64,000 nucleotides of DNA from an uncultured Sphingomonadaceae bacterium (GCA_937995515.1 CALKJZ010000025.1:1-64000); one strand, 5' to 3'. Shown: positions 51,644 to 60,159, counted from the stretch's first letter. Made by a program: numbers and translations. Notes: generated from the letters alone by a model not told the origin.

Positions 51644-54145
51644 TCAGAAGCGCAGGCGCGCCTCCACTCCGAAGCGGCGCTTGCTGCCGGGCGAGACGAA
51701 CGAGCCGCCGAACTCTGGCGCCGGGATCACCTCGGCGAGCCAGCGCTCGTCGGTCAGGTTGGTGGCAAAGGCGGTGAGCGCGAGCTCGCGCCAGCGCACG
51801 CCCGCGCGCAGGTCGACAAGGGTGAAGCTGTCGCGGCGGGAGCGGCTGAAATTGCCCGTGCCGAGCGCGGCCGGAAGCCCGGCAAGCGGCAGGATGGCGG
51901 TGAACAGGGTCGGGCCATCCTGCGCCTGCACGGTCGAGAACCAGGTGGGGCCGGTGATCCTGAGGTCGGCCCGCGCGGTCAGGGCCCAGTCGCCTCCGAT
52001 CGGCGCGTCGATGGAGGTGCCGAGGTTCACGGTATAGTCGGCCGTGTAGGGGGACTTGTTGCCCACCGTGTTGGGCCGGGCCGAGTTGCGCCGGATCTTG
52101 CTCTCGGTCAGGTTGACTGCGCCGTCCACCCGCCACCAGTCGGTCAGCCGGGCTGTCCCGGCGAGTTCCGCGCCCCACAGGTCCACCTTGTCGATGTTCG
52201 AGACCACCCGCAGCAGGCCGAAGGTGCCGACGAAGAACTCGAAGAACTGCATGTCGGTGACCTGCGTGTAATAGCCGGCGCCCGACACGGCGAACCGGCC
52301 ATCGGCCGAGGTGGCGCGGAAGCCGGCCTCAAAGGCCGAGGAGGTCTCTTTCTCGAACGTGTCGAAGATCTGGATGTTGGTGCCGAGCGGGCCGTTGAAG
52401 TTGAGATCGATGGTCGCGCGGCTGCCCTGGTTGTTGAAGCCGCCCGCCTTGAAGCCGATCCCCCAGCTGCCATAGAGGGTGAGCTGGCTGTCGGGCTTCC
52501 ACGCCAGCGAAAGCCTCGGCTGCCACTGGTCGAACGTGCGGGTCTTGGGCGCGATCGGGCCGAACAGGAGCCCCGGGTTGAGCGGCGCATTGCCCTCGAA
52601 CGGCGGGCCGTCGAAATCCACATATTGCGTGCGCGCATCGGGCGGCACGAGGTTCCTCACCCGCCGGCGCTCATTGTCGTAGCGCAGTGCGGCGTTGAGC
52701 GTCAGCCGGTCGCTCAGATCCCAGTCGATGGCGCCGAAGCCGGCAAGCACGCGCGTGTCGAACCGGTCGTGGACGAGCTGTTCGGTGGGGTTGCGCGGAT
52801 CGGTGGTGAACAGCTTGCGGATCACGCCGAAGCCACGGTCGATGCCGAGGTTGACCCCGACTTCGCGCTTGATCTCCAGCCAGTAGCCGCCCAGCTGCCA
52901 GCGCAGCGGCAGCGATGGATCCGACGCATAGCGGATCTCGGCCGAGAGGTCCGACTGGTTGCGGACCTGATATTGCGTGCCGTCGCACAGCGTCGGCGTG
53001 TAGGGGCCGAGCAGCGAGCCGTTGGGGACAAACAGGTTGGAATCCGGCACCTCGCCCAGCACCTGCGGCGGCGGCAGCTGGAAGCCGGCCTGGTTGAGCG
53101 CGGCAACCGAGGCGCGGCACGGCTGGTCGGCATTGAAGAAGCCGAAGGCGCCCGAGGTGCCGTCGGCAAGGAAATCCTGCCGGATGTCGGACCATGCGGC
53201 CCATGCGGTGAGGCTGCCGCCCCAGGCGTCGAACGTCCACTTCGCGGAAAGCTCCTCGCCGCGCTGGCGGTTCTGCGGCACGATGTTGGGCTCGAAGAGG
53301 AAGGTGTGGGCGTTCACATCCTCGTTGAACAGCGGGTTGAGGGCTGCGAAGTTGGGCAGCTGGAAGGCGGCGTTGAAGGCAATCGCTGCGGCATCGGTGC
53401 GGGTGATGCGGCCCTTGATGTCGAGCTCGCCAAGCCCGCCGGGAGCGATCACCAGCCGGCCGCCCACCGTCCACGTCTCGAGATTGTCGACGGTTGCCCC
53501 GCGGGCCTCGGCAATGGGGCCGGTATTGCGCCAGTAGCCGTCGGTCGTGCGGAACTGGCCGTTGACGAGCAGAGAGACCCCTTCGGCGATGGGGCCGGAG
53601 ACCGAGCCGAACAGCTCGTAGGTGGAATCCCCGGCCGCTGAGGCAAGGAACCGGCCCTCAAGGCGGTCGCCCGGCTTGCGGGTCGAGAGGATCACGGCGC
53701 CGGCGGCGGCGTTGCGGCCATAGAAGGCGCCCTGCGGGCCCTTGAGCACCTCGACCTGCACCAGATCGCCCTGGGCCTGGTTGAGGGCGGCCGTGTTGGT
53801 CTTCAGAATGCCATCGACGACCAGCGCAACCGATGGCTCGGCGTCGCGCGCGCCGTTGATGCCGCGGATGTTCACCTGCGTGTCGCCCACCTCGGCCGTG
53901 CCCGTCACGATCGTCACCCCTGGCGTCAGGCGCGAGATGTCCTCCGCGTTGCGCACCCCGGCGGCGGCGATGGCCTGTTCGGTGAGCACCGAGACGGAGG
54001 CCGGCACGTCCTGCAGCGTCTCTGCCGTGCGCCGGGCCGTCACGATGATCTCGTCGCCGGCCTCCTGCGCTGCGGCCGGTGCCGCAGCAAGGGCGGCTGC
54101 GCCGACAGTTGCCAGAAACATCGCTCGCGTCGTCGAACCCGTCAT
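51644..54145 (-). CDS. TonB-dependent outer-membrane receptor
   Basis: The 833-residue precursor starts with a signal peptide (AMFLATVGAAALAAAPAAAQ), the TonB box DEIIVTARR, a plug with VPASVSVLTEQAIAAAGVRNAEDISRLTPGVTIV and VEVLKGPQGAFYGRNAAAGAVILSTRKPGD, and a barrel ending LRF. It is most similar in layout to the receptor downstream, so the pair may be paralogues with different ligands or one transporter for two forms of a substrate. It follows the two NTF2-like genes in the same direction. Confidence 0.94.
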   Translation of the reverse strand: MTGSTTRAMFLATVGAAALAAAPAAAQEAGDEIIVTARRTAETLQDVPASVSVLTEQAIAAAGVRNAEDISRLTPGVTIVTGTAEVGDTQVNIRGINGARDAEPSVALVVDGILKTNTAALNQAQGDLVQVEVLKGPQGAFYGRNAAAGAVILSTRKPGDRLEGRFLASAAGDSTYELFGSVSGPIAEGVSLLVNGQFRTTDGYWRNTGPIAEARGATVDNLETWTVGGRLVIAPGGLGELDIKGRITRTDAAAIAFNAAFQLPNFAALNPLFNEDVNAHTFLFEPNIVPQNRQRGEELSAKWTFDAWGGSLTAWAAWSDIRQDFLADGTSGAFGFFNADQPCRASVAALNQAGFQLPPPQVLGEVPDSNLFVPNGSLLGPYTPTLCDGTQYQVRNQSDLSAEIRYASDPSLPLRWQLGGYWLEIKREVGVNLGIDRGFGVIRKLFTTDPRNPTEQLVHDRFDTRVLAGFGAIDWDLSDRLTLNAALRYDNERRRVRNLVPPDARTQYVDFDGPPFEGNAPLNPGLLFGPIAPKTRTFDQWQPRLSLAWKPDSQLTLYGSWGIGFKAGGFNNQGSRATIDLNFNGPLGTNIQIFDTFEKETSSAFEAGFRATSADGRFAVSGAGYYTQVTDMQFFEFFVGTFGLLRVVSNIDKVDLWGAELAGTARLTDWWRVDGAVNLTESKIRRNSARPNTVGNKSPYTADYTVNLGTSIDAPIGGDWALTARADLRITGPTWFSTVQAQDGPTLFTAILPLAGLPAALGTGNFSRSRRDSFTLVDLRAGVRWRELALTAFATNLTDERWLAEVIPAPEFGGSFVSPGSKRRFGVEARLRF

Positions 54146-54211
54146 CGATCATCCCCTCGGGTGGCGGCCGGCGCGGCCTCTCCCGCCCTGCGCGGCCGAA
54201 GCGGTCGGGCC

Positions 54212-54610
54212 TCAGACCAGGACATTGGCCCCCGACATGTAGACATGGACCTCCTGGAAGCGGCCATCGCGCACCTTCCAGAAGTTGGTGTTGGAAAGGC
54301 GCGTCACGCGGCCGTCGGCTGCGGTCAGCACGGCCTCGAACGAGGCTGCGATGCGGCCATGGGCCGCGTCGACCGTGCACACGAAATCCCGGTGCACGAT
54401 CGTCTCCCAGGCGGCGAAGAAATCGGTGAACATCCGTTCCAGCCCGGCCCGCCCCTCGTGGGTGGTGAAGCTCGTCTGCACGTGGAACAGCGCGGTGTCG
54501 TGGAAGCAGGCAAGGGTGGCCGCAAGATCCTTGGCATCGACGGCGCCGAAGTAGGTGCGGGTGGCCAGCTCGATCAGGGCATCGCGGCCGAGCGAGGGGG
54601 CATATTGCAT
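54212..54610 (-). CDS. NTF2-fold protein (SnoaL-like), copy 2
   Basis: The 132-residue cone-shaped domain protein reads LIELATRTYFGAVDAKDLAATLACFHDTALFHVQ ... GRAGLERMFTDFFAAWETIVHRDFVCTVDAAHGRIAASFEAVLT ... FWKVRDGRFQEVHVYMSGANVL. This fold covers ketosteroid isomerase, polyketide cyclase and dehydratase enzymes. Its C-terminus (VHVYMSGANVL) closely resembles that of its neighbour (VYVYMSGDNLL), so the two arose by duplication. It overlaps the upstream gene by ATGA. Confidence 0.85.
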   Translation of the reverse strand: MQYAPSLGRDALIELATRTYFGAVDAKDLAATLACFHDTALFHVQTSFTTHEGRAGLERMFTDFFAAWETIVHRDFVCTVDAAHGRIAASFEAVLTAADGRVTRLSNTNFWKVRDGRFQEVHVYMSGANVLV

Positions 54611-55041
54611 CAGGCCTCTCCCGGCTGAAGAAGATTGTCGCCGCTCATGTATACATAAACCCGGTGAAACAGCCGGTCGCGGCAGTAGAAGCGGTTGCAG
54701 TTCTCGTAGCGCAGCTGCGCGCCGCCGTTGGGCGTGATGAGCACGGTGAACTGCGAGCAGATGCTGTTCGTGGCCGGGTCGGCCACGTGCACGAAGTTGC
54801 CGTGCCAGATTTGCTCGAAATCGGCGAACAGGCGGCGGAACATGGCCTCGATTGCATCGATCCCGTCGTGCACGGTCATCGAGGTCACCTCGGTCAGCCG
54901 TGCGTCCGGGGTGAAGCAGTCGAGCACCTGGGCGAGGTTCTTGTTGTCCACCCCGTCGAAGTAGCGCTTGGTGACGATATCCACATACCAGGGATAGGGC
55001 AGCGGCTTCTGCCCCGGCCCGGCCTCGGTCCATTCGCGCAT
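54610..55041 (-). CDS. NTF2-fold protein (SnoaL-like), copy 1
   Basis: The 143-residue product reads PWYVDIVTKRYFDGVDNKNLAQVLDCFTPDARLTEVTSMTVHDGIDAIEAMFRRLFADFEQIWHGNFVHVADPATNSICSQFTVLI ... CRDRLFHRVYVYMSGDNLL. The His/Asp content of the cavity (HDGID, HVADP) could support a hydration or isomerisation. Overlaps by 4 bp on both sides with the racemase-family gene and the second NTF2 gene. A TGTATACA octamer identical to the GntR site lies inside it. Confidence 0.85.
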   Translation of the reverse strand: MREWTEAGPGQKPLPYPWYVDIVTKRYFDGVDNKNLAQVLDCFTPDARLTEVTSMTVHDGIDAIEAMFRRLFADFEQIWHGNFVHVADPATNSICSQFTVLITPNGGAQLRYENCNRFYCRDRLFHRVYVYMSGDNLLQPGEA

Positions 55042-55787
55042 CAGTACCAGCCCTTTCGCACATCCTCATCCCGCGGCACCTCGGGGGCGGGATAGGCCTT
55101 CCTCGAATGGGAGAGCCCCAGCTCGAGAAGCACCTCCATCTGCTTCCAGGCGACCTTGCCCGGATTGACCAGCGGCACCGGCAGGACCGAGGCGAGATAG
55201 TCGGCAGACTGGTGCATGGTGGTGGAGCCGAGGACGATCACGTCGGCGCCATCCTCCTCGATCGCGCGCATCGCCTCGTCGCGCAGCCTGGCGAAGATCA
55301 CCTCCTCCTTTCCGGCGAGAAGCTCGGAAAGGTCGGGCCGCGTGTCGATCGAGCGCAGGCTGGCGCACCGCTTCCAGAGCGCATATTCGGTCAGCGTCTT
55401 CTCGTAGAGCGGGTACCATTGCGGCCACATGGTGAGCACGCTGAACCGCTTGCCGAGCATCATCGCGGCGTGGAACGCAGCCTGGCCGGGCCCGACGACC
55501 GGAATCGACAGCCGCGAGCGCAGCGCGGCCATGCCGCTGTCGGAGACGGTGTCGATCAGCACGCCGGCAAAGCCCTCGGCCTCCGCGGCAAGGCCGGCCT
55601 GGAACACCGTCCAGTCCATCAGCAGCATGTCGTAGGGGCTGTCGCCCAGCGCTGCACCCCAGCGGACGGCCTCGAACTCGGCGGCAAAGCCCTCGCGCAC
55701 GAACCCGGGCGGCAGCTGGGCTGCGCGGTTGGCAACGCCTGCCCCGTCCATCGGGATGGGAACGATCACCTTGACCCGTCGCGTCAC
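55041..55787 (-). CDS. Aspartate/glutamate racemase-family enzyme (maleate isomerase / hydantoin racemase-like)
   Basis: The 248-residue protein has a two-domain pseudo-symmetric fold with VKVIVPIPMDGAGV, MLLMDWTVFQA, GVLIDTVSDSGMAALRSRLSIPVVGPGQAAFHAAMML and ADVIVLGSTTMHQSADYLASVLPVPLVNPG. The usual catalytic Cys residues are replaced: the first site reads IDTVSDSG and the second GSTTMH. Loss of both Cys argues against classical racemase chemistry. Start is GTG 55787 with AGGAGGG upstream. It is the first gene of a five-gene unit and divergent from the GntR regulator. Confidence 0.85.
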   Translation of the reverse strand: MTRRVKVIVPIPMDGAGVANRAAQLPPGFVREGFAAEFEAVRWGAALGDSPYDMLLMDWTVFQAGLAAEAEGFAGVLIDTVSDSGMAALRSRLSIPVVGPGQAAFHAAMMLGKRFSVLTMWPQWYPLYEKTLTEYALWKRCASLRSIDTRPDLSELLAGKEEVIFARLRDEAMRAIEEDGADVIVLGSTTMHQSADYLASVLPVPLVNPGKVAWKQMEVLLELGLSHSRKAYPAPEVPRDEDVRKGWY

Positions 55788-55817
55788 CCCGCCCTCCTTT
55801 GCTCGGCGGCCGATCCT

Positions 55818-55830
55818 AATGTATACAAAA
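55818..55830. promoter_or_regulatory. GntR-type operator candidate TGTATACA
   Basis: AATGTATACAAAA, with the perfect palindrome TGTATACA at 55820-55827, lies between the racemase-family start (55787) and the GntR gene (56008). FCD-type GntR proteins bind short T-G-T-N-N-A-C-A palindromes, so this is a likely site for the adjacent regulator. The rest of 55788-56007 has no gene. Confidence 0.6.
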
Positions 55831-56007
55831 CGCCGGCGTCGAGGGCGGGTGTTGCGAAGGTTAACCGGTTCGGGCATCGCTGTGGCCGCCGCGCAACAGG
55901 CACGCCGGGCTACGCGAGGGCCCGGCCGCGCAGGCGCCCCCGGGGTGCGGGAAGCGGCGCGCAAGCGGCGCGGAAGGGGGGCAGACAGGGAGCCGGACGC
56001 AGGCGAG

Positions 56008-56703
56008 ATGGCACGTGCACCAAGGGCTGCTGATGCGGCCTATGCCCGAATCCGCGCGCTGATCGCGGGCGGCGAGCTTGCGCCCGGAGCGCCGCTGCGG
56101 GAGGAGGAGCTCGCCGCGCTGTGCGGCGTCTCGCGGACCCCCGTGCGCGAGGCGCTGATGCGGCTGGAGCAGGACTATCTGGTCCGCCGGACGGATGGCC
56201 AGCGCAGCTATGTCGCCGACTGGTCGCTCGACGACATCGCCGAGATGTTCGCGCTGCGTGCCATGCTGGAGGGCCACGCGGCTGCCCGCGCCGCCACCCG
56301 GATCACGCCCGAGGGGCTCGAGGCGCTGCGCCGGCTGAATGCCCGGCTGGCCTCAGCCGTTGCCGCGGGCGATACGGAGGGCTTTCTTGCTGCCAACCGC
56401 GCGTTTCACGACACGGTGCTCGGCGCGGCGCAATCGCCCCGGCTTGCTGCCATGATCGGCGGCCTTGTCGAGCAGCCGGTCGTTCGCCGCACCGCCGTGC
56501 GCTATGGCGCGCGCGAGCTCGGCCAGTCCCACGCCGAGCACGAGGCGCTGATCGAGGCGTTCGCGCGGGGCGATGCCGGCTGGGCGGAAAGCGTGATGGC
56601 CGGGCACATCCGCCGCGCCTTTCACGCCTTTGCCGATGCAAGCCGCGCTGCCCCCGCGAGATCGCCGGACGGCTCTGCGCCCGCCCGCGCGCCTCGGTCC
56701 TAG
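56008..56703 (+). CDS. GntR-family transcriptional regulator (FCD subfamily)
   Basis: The 231-residue protein has an N-terminal wHTH (AYARIRALIAGGELAPGAPLREEELAALCGVSRTPVREALMRLEQDYLVRRTDGQRSYVA) and an FCD effector domain (EMFALRAMLEGHAAARAATRITPEGLEALRRLN ... NRAFHDTVLGAAQSPRLAAMIGGLV ... HAEHEALIEAFARGDAGWAESVMAGHI), with the His and Asp/Asn residues that bind metal and carboxylate ligands. It is divergent from the racemase-NTF2-NTF2-TBDT-TBDT unit and probably represses it until the substrate is present. Confidence 0.93.
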   Translation: MARAPRAADAAYARIRALIAGGELAPGAPLREEELAALCGVSRTPVREALMRLEQDYLVRRTDGQRSYVADWSLDDIAEMFALRAMLEGHAAARAATRITPEGLEALRRLNARLASAVAAGDTEGFLAANRAFHDTVLGAAQSPRLAAMIGGLVEQPVVRRTAVRYGARELGQSHAEHEALIEAFARGDAGWAESVMAGHIRRAFHAFADASRAAPARSPDGSAPARAPRS

Positions 56704-56724
56704 CCGCGCGCCCCGCGCGCGCCC

Positions 56725-57441
56725 TCATTGCGCGCTCTGGTCGCGCACTCCGGTCGCACCCGGCGCGTCGGCCCGGGCGAGGTCGGCCTCCAGCCGGTCG
56801 ATCAGCAGGCCCTGGAAGAAATCCCCTTCCGAGCCGGCGCGCGCGGCGGCCAGAAACCCGGCCATCTCCGCCCGGTCGAGCGGCGTGCCGCAGCCCGCAA
56901 ACCGGCCCTCGAGCGCCCAGTGGACGAAGGCGATCCTGCCGGCCTGCCGCCCGGCGAGCGCCGAGCGGCGCAAAAGATCGGCCGCGCGGCACCGGTCCTG
57001 CGGCTCGTCGTTCAGCCCGAAGAGGGTGATGTAGCCGACCACGAACAGCGCCTGCGGATAGTTGCCGGCAACCGCGGCATCGCGGAACGGGCGCGACTCC
57101 CGGCCGCGCCCGGCATAGGCGAGCACCCGGCCGAGCTGGTAGTTGAGGCGGGGGTTCGACGGATCGGCTCTCACCGCCGCCTCGCACGCGGCGATGGCAG
57201 CCGGCAGGTCGATGTCGCGCTGGGCAACGCCGGGTGCCACCCGGTCAGGATCGGACGGGTGGGCGGCGAGCCGGTCGCACGCTGTCGGATCGCCAGGGCC
57301 GGCTGCGGCCGGGGCAGCAAGGAGCGCGGCTGCGGCTGCGGCGGCGCGGGCGGCCAGCGGCCACCGGCGCCGGCCCTGCTTCGAGATCGGGCCCGGAACG
57401 GGGGATGCGTGGGGCGTGGAACGGTCTTTCGTCTCGGACAT
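56725..57441 (-). CDS. Exported TPR/Sel1-like repeat protein
   Basis: The 238-residue product has a long N-region, then a hydrophobic stretch (LAARAAAAAAALLAAPAAAGP) with a likely cleavage site. The mature protein has CDRLAAHPSDPDRVAPGVAQRDIDLPAAIAACEAAVRADPSNPRLNYQLGRVLAYAGR, a TPR-like repeat, followed by Sel1-like helices (AVAGNYPQALFVVGYITLFGL). It may act as a periplasmic adaptor. The start codon is ATG 57441 or 57450. No link to its neighbours is obvious. Confidence 0.78.
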   Translation of the reverse strand: MSETKDRSTPHASPVPGPISKQGRRRWPLAARAAAAAAALLAAPAAAGPGDPTACDRLAAHPSDPDRVAPGVAQRDIDLPAAIAACEAAVRADPSNPRLNYQLGRVLAYAGRGRESRPFRDAAVAGNYPQALFVVGYITLFGLNDEPQDRCRAADLLRRSALAGRQAGRIAFVHWALEGRFAGCGTPLDRAEMAGFLAAARAGSEGDFFQGLLIDRLEADLARADAPGATGVRDQSAQ

Positions 57442-57496
57442 GCAACGCATGGCACTAGCCTTGGCATTCTTGCGCCACAAGCAGGAGCACAAGGCC

Positions 57497-57726
57497 ATGT
57501 GGGAGACGATCAAGGCCGGCTGGAGCGACCTCGTCGCGACGGCGCAGGCGAAGTGGGACGATCTGACCGACGACGAGCCCGAGCGGCTGGAGGCGATCGG
57601 CGAGGACCTCGAGGCGGCCGGCGAGGAGGCGAGGGCGAGGGCCGCCGAGATGCGCGCGAGGGCCGGGGCCTGGGCGGACCGCATGATCGCCCGGCTGCGG
57701 GGGAGGGTGATCCCCCCGCCGCCTGA
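57497..57726 (+). CDS. CsbD-like small stress protein, frameshift near the 3' end
   Basis: The ORF starts MWETIKAGWSDLVATAQAKWDDLTDDEPERLEAIGEDLEAAGEEARARAAE, with the W-x-x-L-T-D-D/E-x-L-E motif of CsbD proteins, and an amphipathic Ala/Arg helix after it. The Shine-Dalgarno AGGAG precedes ATG 57497. The frame has no stop until 59053, far inside the antisense ATPase gene, but one extra C in the run GATCCCCCCGCCGCCTGA would end it at 57726 as VIPPAA. I give 57726 as the probable end. Confidence 0.55.
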
Positions 57727-57775
57727 GGCTGAGGGCGCGCCTGCCCCTCGTGTCTTTCCTCTGGCGGTTTGGGGT

Positions 57776-58951
57776 TCAGAAGGAGGGCATGGTCCGGCGC
57801 ATGAACTCGTCGAACATCGGCACGGTAAAGCCGGTGTCGCCATGGGCGGGGGAGTAGAGCATGCCCTTGGCGATGAGCGAGGAGCGGATGGGCGCGAGCT
57901 GTGGCGGCTTGCGGCCCATGCGCTCGGCGATGTCGGCCGAACGGTGGGGGCCGGGGCCGAGTTCGGCCATGGCGCGCATGTAGCGTTTCTCCGAGGGCGT
58001 CAGCCGGTCGAACCGCACGCGGAAGAAGCTGCGATCAAGCTCGGCGCGCGCGGTCACGCCCGCATTTTCCACATCCTGCAGCGAGATGGGCGAGGCGAAG
58101 GCGAGATCCCAGGCGTGCTTGCCCCATTCCTGCAGGAAATAGGGATAGCCGCGGGTCGCGCGGATGATCGCATGGACGGCCTCGGCCTCGATCGTCTCCT
58201 CCTCCCGCTCCACGGGGATGACGATGGCGTTCCACGCAGCGCCCTCGTCGAGCGCCGAGACCTCGGCATATTCGAACAGCCGCTCGGTATAGCTCTTGGC
58301 GCGGCCGAGCTGCCCGATGAGCGGCGGCAGGCCCGCTGCGAACAGGCCGAGCGGCAGGTTGGCCTGCGAGACGGCGTGCAGCGCGGCGACGAGCGCTGCA
58401 AGCTCGTCCTCGCGCACATATTGCAGCTCGTCGATGAACAGCACCACGGCGGTGCCCCGCTCGCGCGCGGCCTCGCCGATCGCCAGCAGAAGCTCGGACA
58501 GATCGAGTGCGAGATCGCCGGAGTCGGCAAGGCCGCGGATGGGCGCGAAATCGACCCCGACCTCGATGTCGGCATATCTCACCTTGAGCTTCACGAAGCC
58601 CGCAAGCGCGGCGAGCGCCTTTCGCGCGCCGGCCTTTGCCGCCTCCGCCCGGTCGAGCTTCAGCAGCGCCGACCGCAGCGGCCCGGCGAGCAGCGCGGGA
58701 AGCGAGCGGTCCTCGGGCGCCTCGATCCGCACGGGCAGGAGCCCGCGCGCCTCGGCATCGGCGCGGATCTTGCCGAGCAGCACCGTCTTGCCGGTGCCGC
58801 GCAGCCCATAGAGGACGAAGCTCCGGGCCGGCCGGCCCATCGCCATCCGGTCGAGCGCGATACCCGCGCGCTCGATGAGCTCGTCGCGCCCGGCAAGTTC
58901 CGGCGGCTGGCTGCCGGCGCCGGGCGCAAAGGGGTTCCGCAGCGGGTCCAC
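57776..58951 (-). CDS. AAA-type ATP-binding protein, archaeal-ATPase-like
   Basis: The 391-residue protein has a Walker A (LYGLRGTGKTVLLGKI), a Walker B (VVLFIDELQYV), a sensor-like segment (LPLGLFAAGLPPLIGQLGRAKSYTERLFEY) and a C-terminal winged-helix-like region (RLTPSEKRYMRAMAELGPGPHRSADIAERMGRKPPQLAPIRSSLIAKGMLYS). It belongs to the STAND/ORC-like ATPases. Start is GTG 58951, since no ATG lies near the conserved PLRNPFAPGAG. Function unknown. It is co-directional with the sugar dehydrogenase gene upstream. Confidence 0.82.
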   Translation of the reverse strand: MDPLRNPFAPGAGSQPPELAGRDELIERAGIALDRMAMGRPARSFVLYGLRGTGKTVLLGKIRADAEARGLLPVRIEAPEDRSLPALLAGPLRSALLKLDRAEAAKAGARKALAALAGFVKLKVRYADIEVGVDFAPIRGLADSGDLALDLSELLLAIGEAARERGTAVVLFIDELQYVREDELAALVAALHAVSQANLPLGLFAAGLPPLIGQLGRAKSYTERLFEYAEVSALDEGAAWNAIVIPVEREEETIEAEAVHAIIRATRGYPYFLQEWGKHAWDLAFASPISLQDVENAGVTARAELDRSFFRVRFDRLTPSEKRYMRAMAELGPGPHRSADIAERMGRKPPQLAPIRSSLIAKGMLYSPAHGDTGFTVPMFDEFMRRTMPSF

Positions 58952-58998
58952 CCGGCGGCCTTTGCCGGTGGCCCGCCTCCGGGGCAAGCGGCCCCGGC

Positions 58999-60159
58999 TC
59001 AGGCCGGCCGGATGCGCAGCAGCCGCGCGTCCGGTTCGTCGGTCAGCACATAGACAAGGCCATCGGGCCCCACCCGCACGTCGCGCACGCGCGCGCCGAT
59101 GCGGATGCGCGTCTCGCCGGCGTGGCGGCCGCTCGCGTCGAGCCGGATGCGGCGCACATCCTCGCTCATCAGTCCGCCGGCCAGCAGGCTGCCATCCCAG
59201 CCGCGAAAGGCGGTGCCGCGATAGACCGCAAGCCCGGAGGCCGCAATCGACGGGGTCCACACCGAGACCGGATCGACCATTCCGGGCCGGGAGCGCTCGC
59301 TGCTGATGGGGGCATCCCAATATTCCACCGAATGGGTGACCAGCGGCCAGCCATAGTTTGCGCCCGCAGCCAGCCGGTTCAGCTCGTCGCCGCCCTTTGC
59401 GCCATGTTCGGTTGCCCAGATGGCGCCGGTCTTCGGGTCGCGCGCAAGCCCCTGGATGTTGCGGTGGCCGATCGTCCACACGCGCGGATCCCAGCCGCGG
59501 CGCGAATTGGCCGCCCCGGGGTTGTCGCGCGCGGGCTCGCCCGCGGCCGTCAGCCGCAGCACGGAGCCGAACCAGCTCTTCGGGTTCTGCGCCTGCTCGC
59601 GGATGTTGCGCCCGTCGACCAGGTTGCGCGGGTTGGGGTTGCCGCCATCGCCCACGGACATGAGCAGCGTGCCATCCGGCAGCCACGCAAGGCGCGCGCC
59701 AAAATGCTGGCCGCCGACCTTGGCGATGGGGTTGCGGGCAACCTCCCGGACCTCGGTCAGGCGGTTGCCCTCGAGCCGGGCGCGGCTGAGCGCGGTGGCA
59801 TTGGCCTCCTGCGAGCCGACCGCATGGGTGAAATAAAGCAGGCCGTTGCGCGCAAAATCGGGGTGCAGCGCCACGTCCATGAGGCCGCCCTGGCCGATGG
59901 CCGCCACCTGCGGCACGCCGGCAAGCGGGGCTCCCACCGAGCCGTCTGCGGCAATGATCCGCATGCGCCCGGGCCGTTCCGTCACCAGCATCCGGCCATC
60001 GGGGAGGAAGGCGAGCGCCCACGGGTGGGCAAGACCGCGGGCGACGGTTTCCACCCGCACCCGTTCCTCGGGCACCTCGAAGGCGACAATGGGCGGGTTG
60101 GCTGCGGCTGCAGCCGGCAGCAGCAGGGCGGCAGGCCAGAGGGCAGTCGGCAGGCGCAT
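58999..60159 (-). CDS. PQQ-dependent sugar dehydrogenase (YliI/Asd-like), exported
   Basis: The 386-residue precursor has a signal peptide (LPTALWPAALLLPAAAAA) and the soluble aldose dehydrogenase beta-propeller: ARGLAHPWALAFLPDGRMLVTERPGRMRII, GQGGLMDVALHPDF, LYFTHAVGSQ, GGQHFGARLAWLPDG, TIGHRNIQGLARDPKTGAIWATEHGAKGGDELN. These match PQQ and calcium sites of the YliI family. It oxidises aldoses in the periplasm. I use ATG 60159, eight bases after AAGGA; GTG 60180 and ATG 60165 are alternatives. Confidence 0.9.
   Translation of the reverse strand: MRLPTALWPAALLLPAAAAANPPIVAFEVPEERVRVETVARGLAHPWALAFLPDGRMLVTERPGRMRIIAADGSVGAPLAGVPQVAAIGQGGLMDVALHPDFARNGLLYFTHAVGSQEANATALSRARLEGNRLTEVREVARNPIAKVGGQHFGARLAWLPDGTLLMSVGDGGNPNPRNLVDGRNIREQAQNPKSWFGSVLRLTAAGEPARDNPGAANSRRGWDPRVWTIGHRNIQGLARDPKTGAIWATEHGAKGGDELNRLAAGANYGWPLVTHSVEYWDAPISSERSRPGMVDPVSVWTPSIAASGLAVYRGTAFRGWDGSLLAGGLMSEDVRRIRLDASGRHAGETRIRIGARVRDVRVGPDGLVYVLTDEPDARLLRIRPA

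Noticed and set aside
57143-59053. 636-residue plus-strand ORF holding the CsbD-like sequence
   Set aside because: Only residues from ATG 57497 to about 57720 look like a real protein; the rest is antisense to the ATPase gene.
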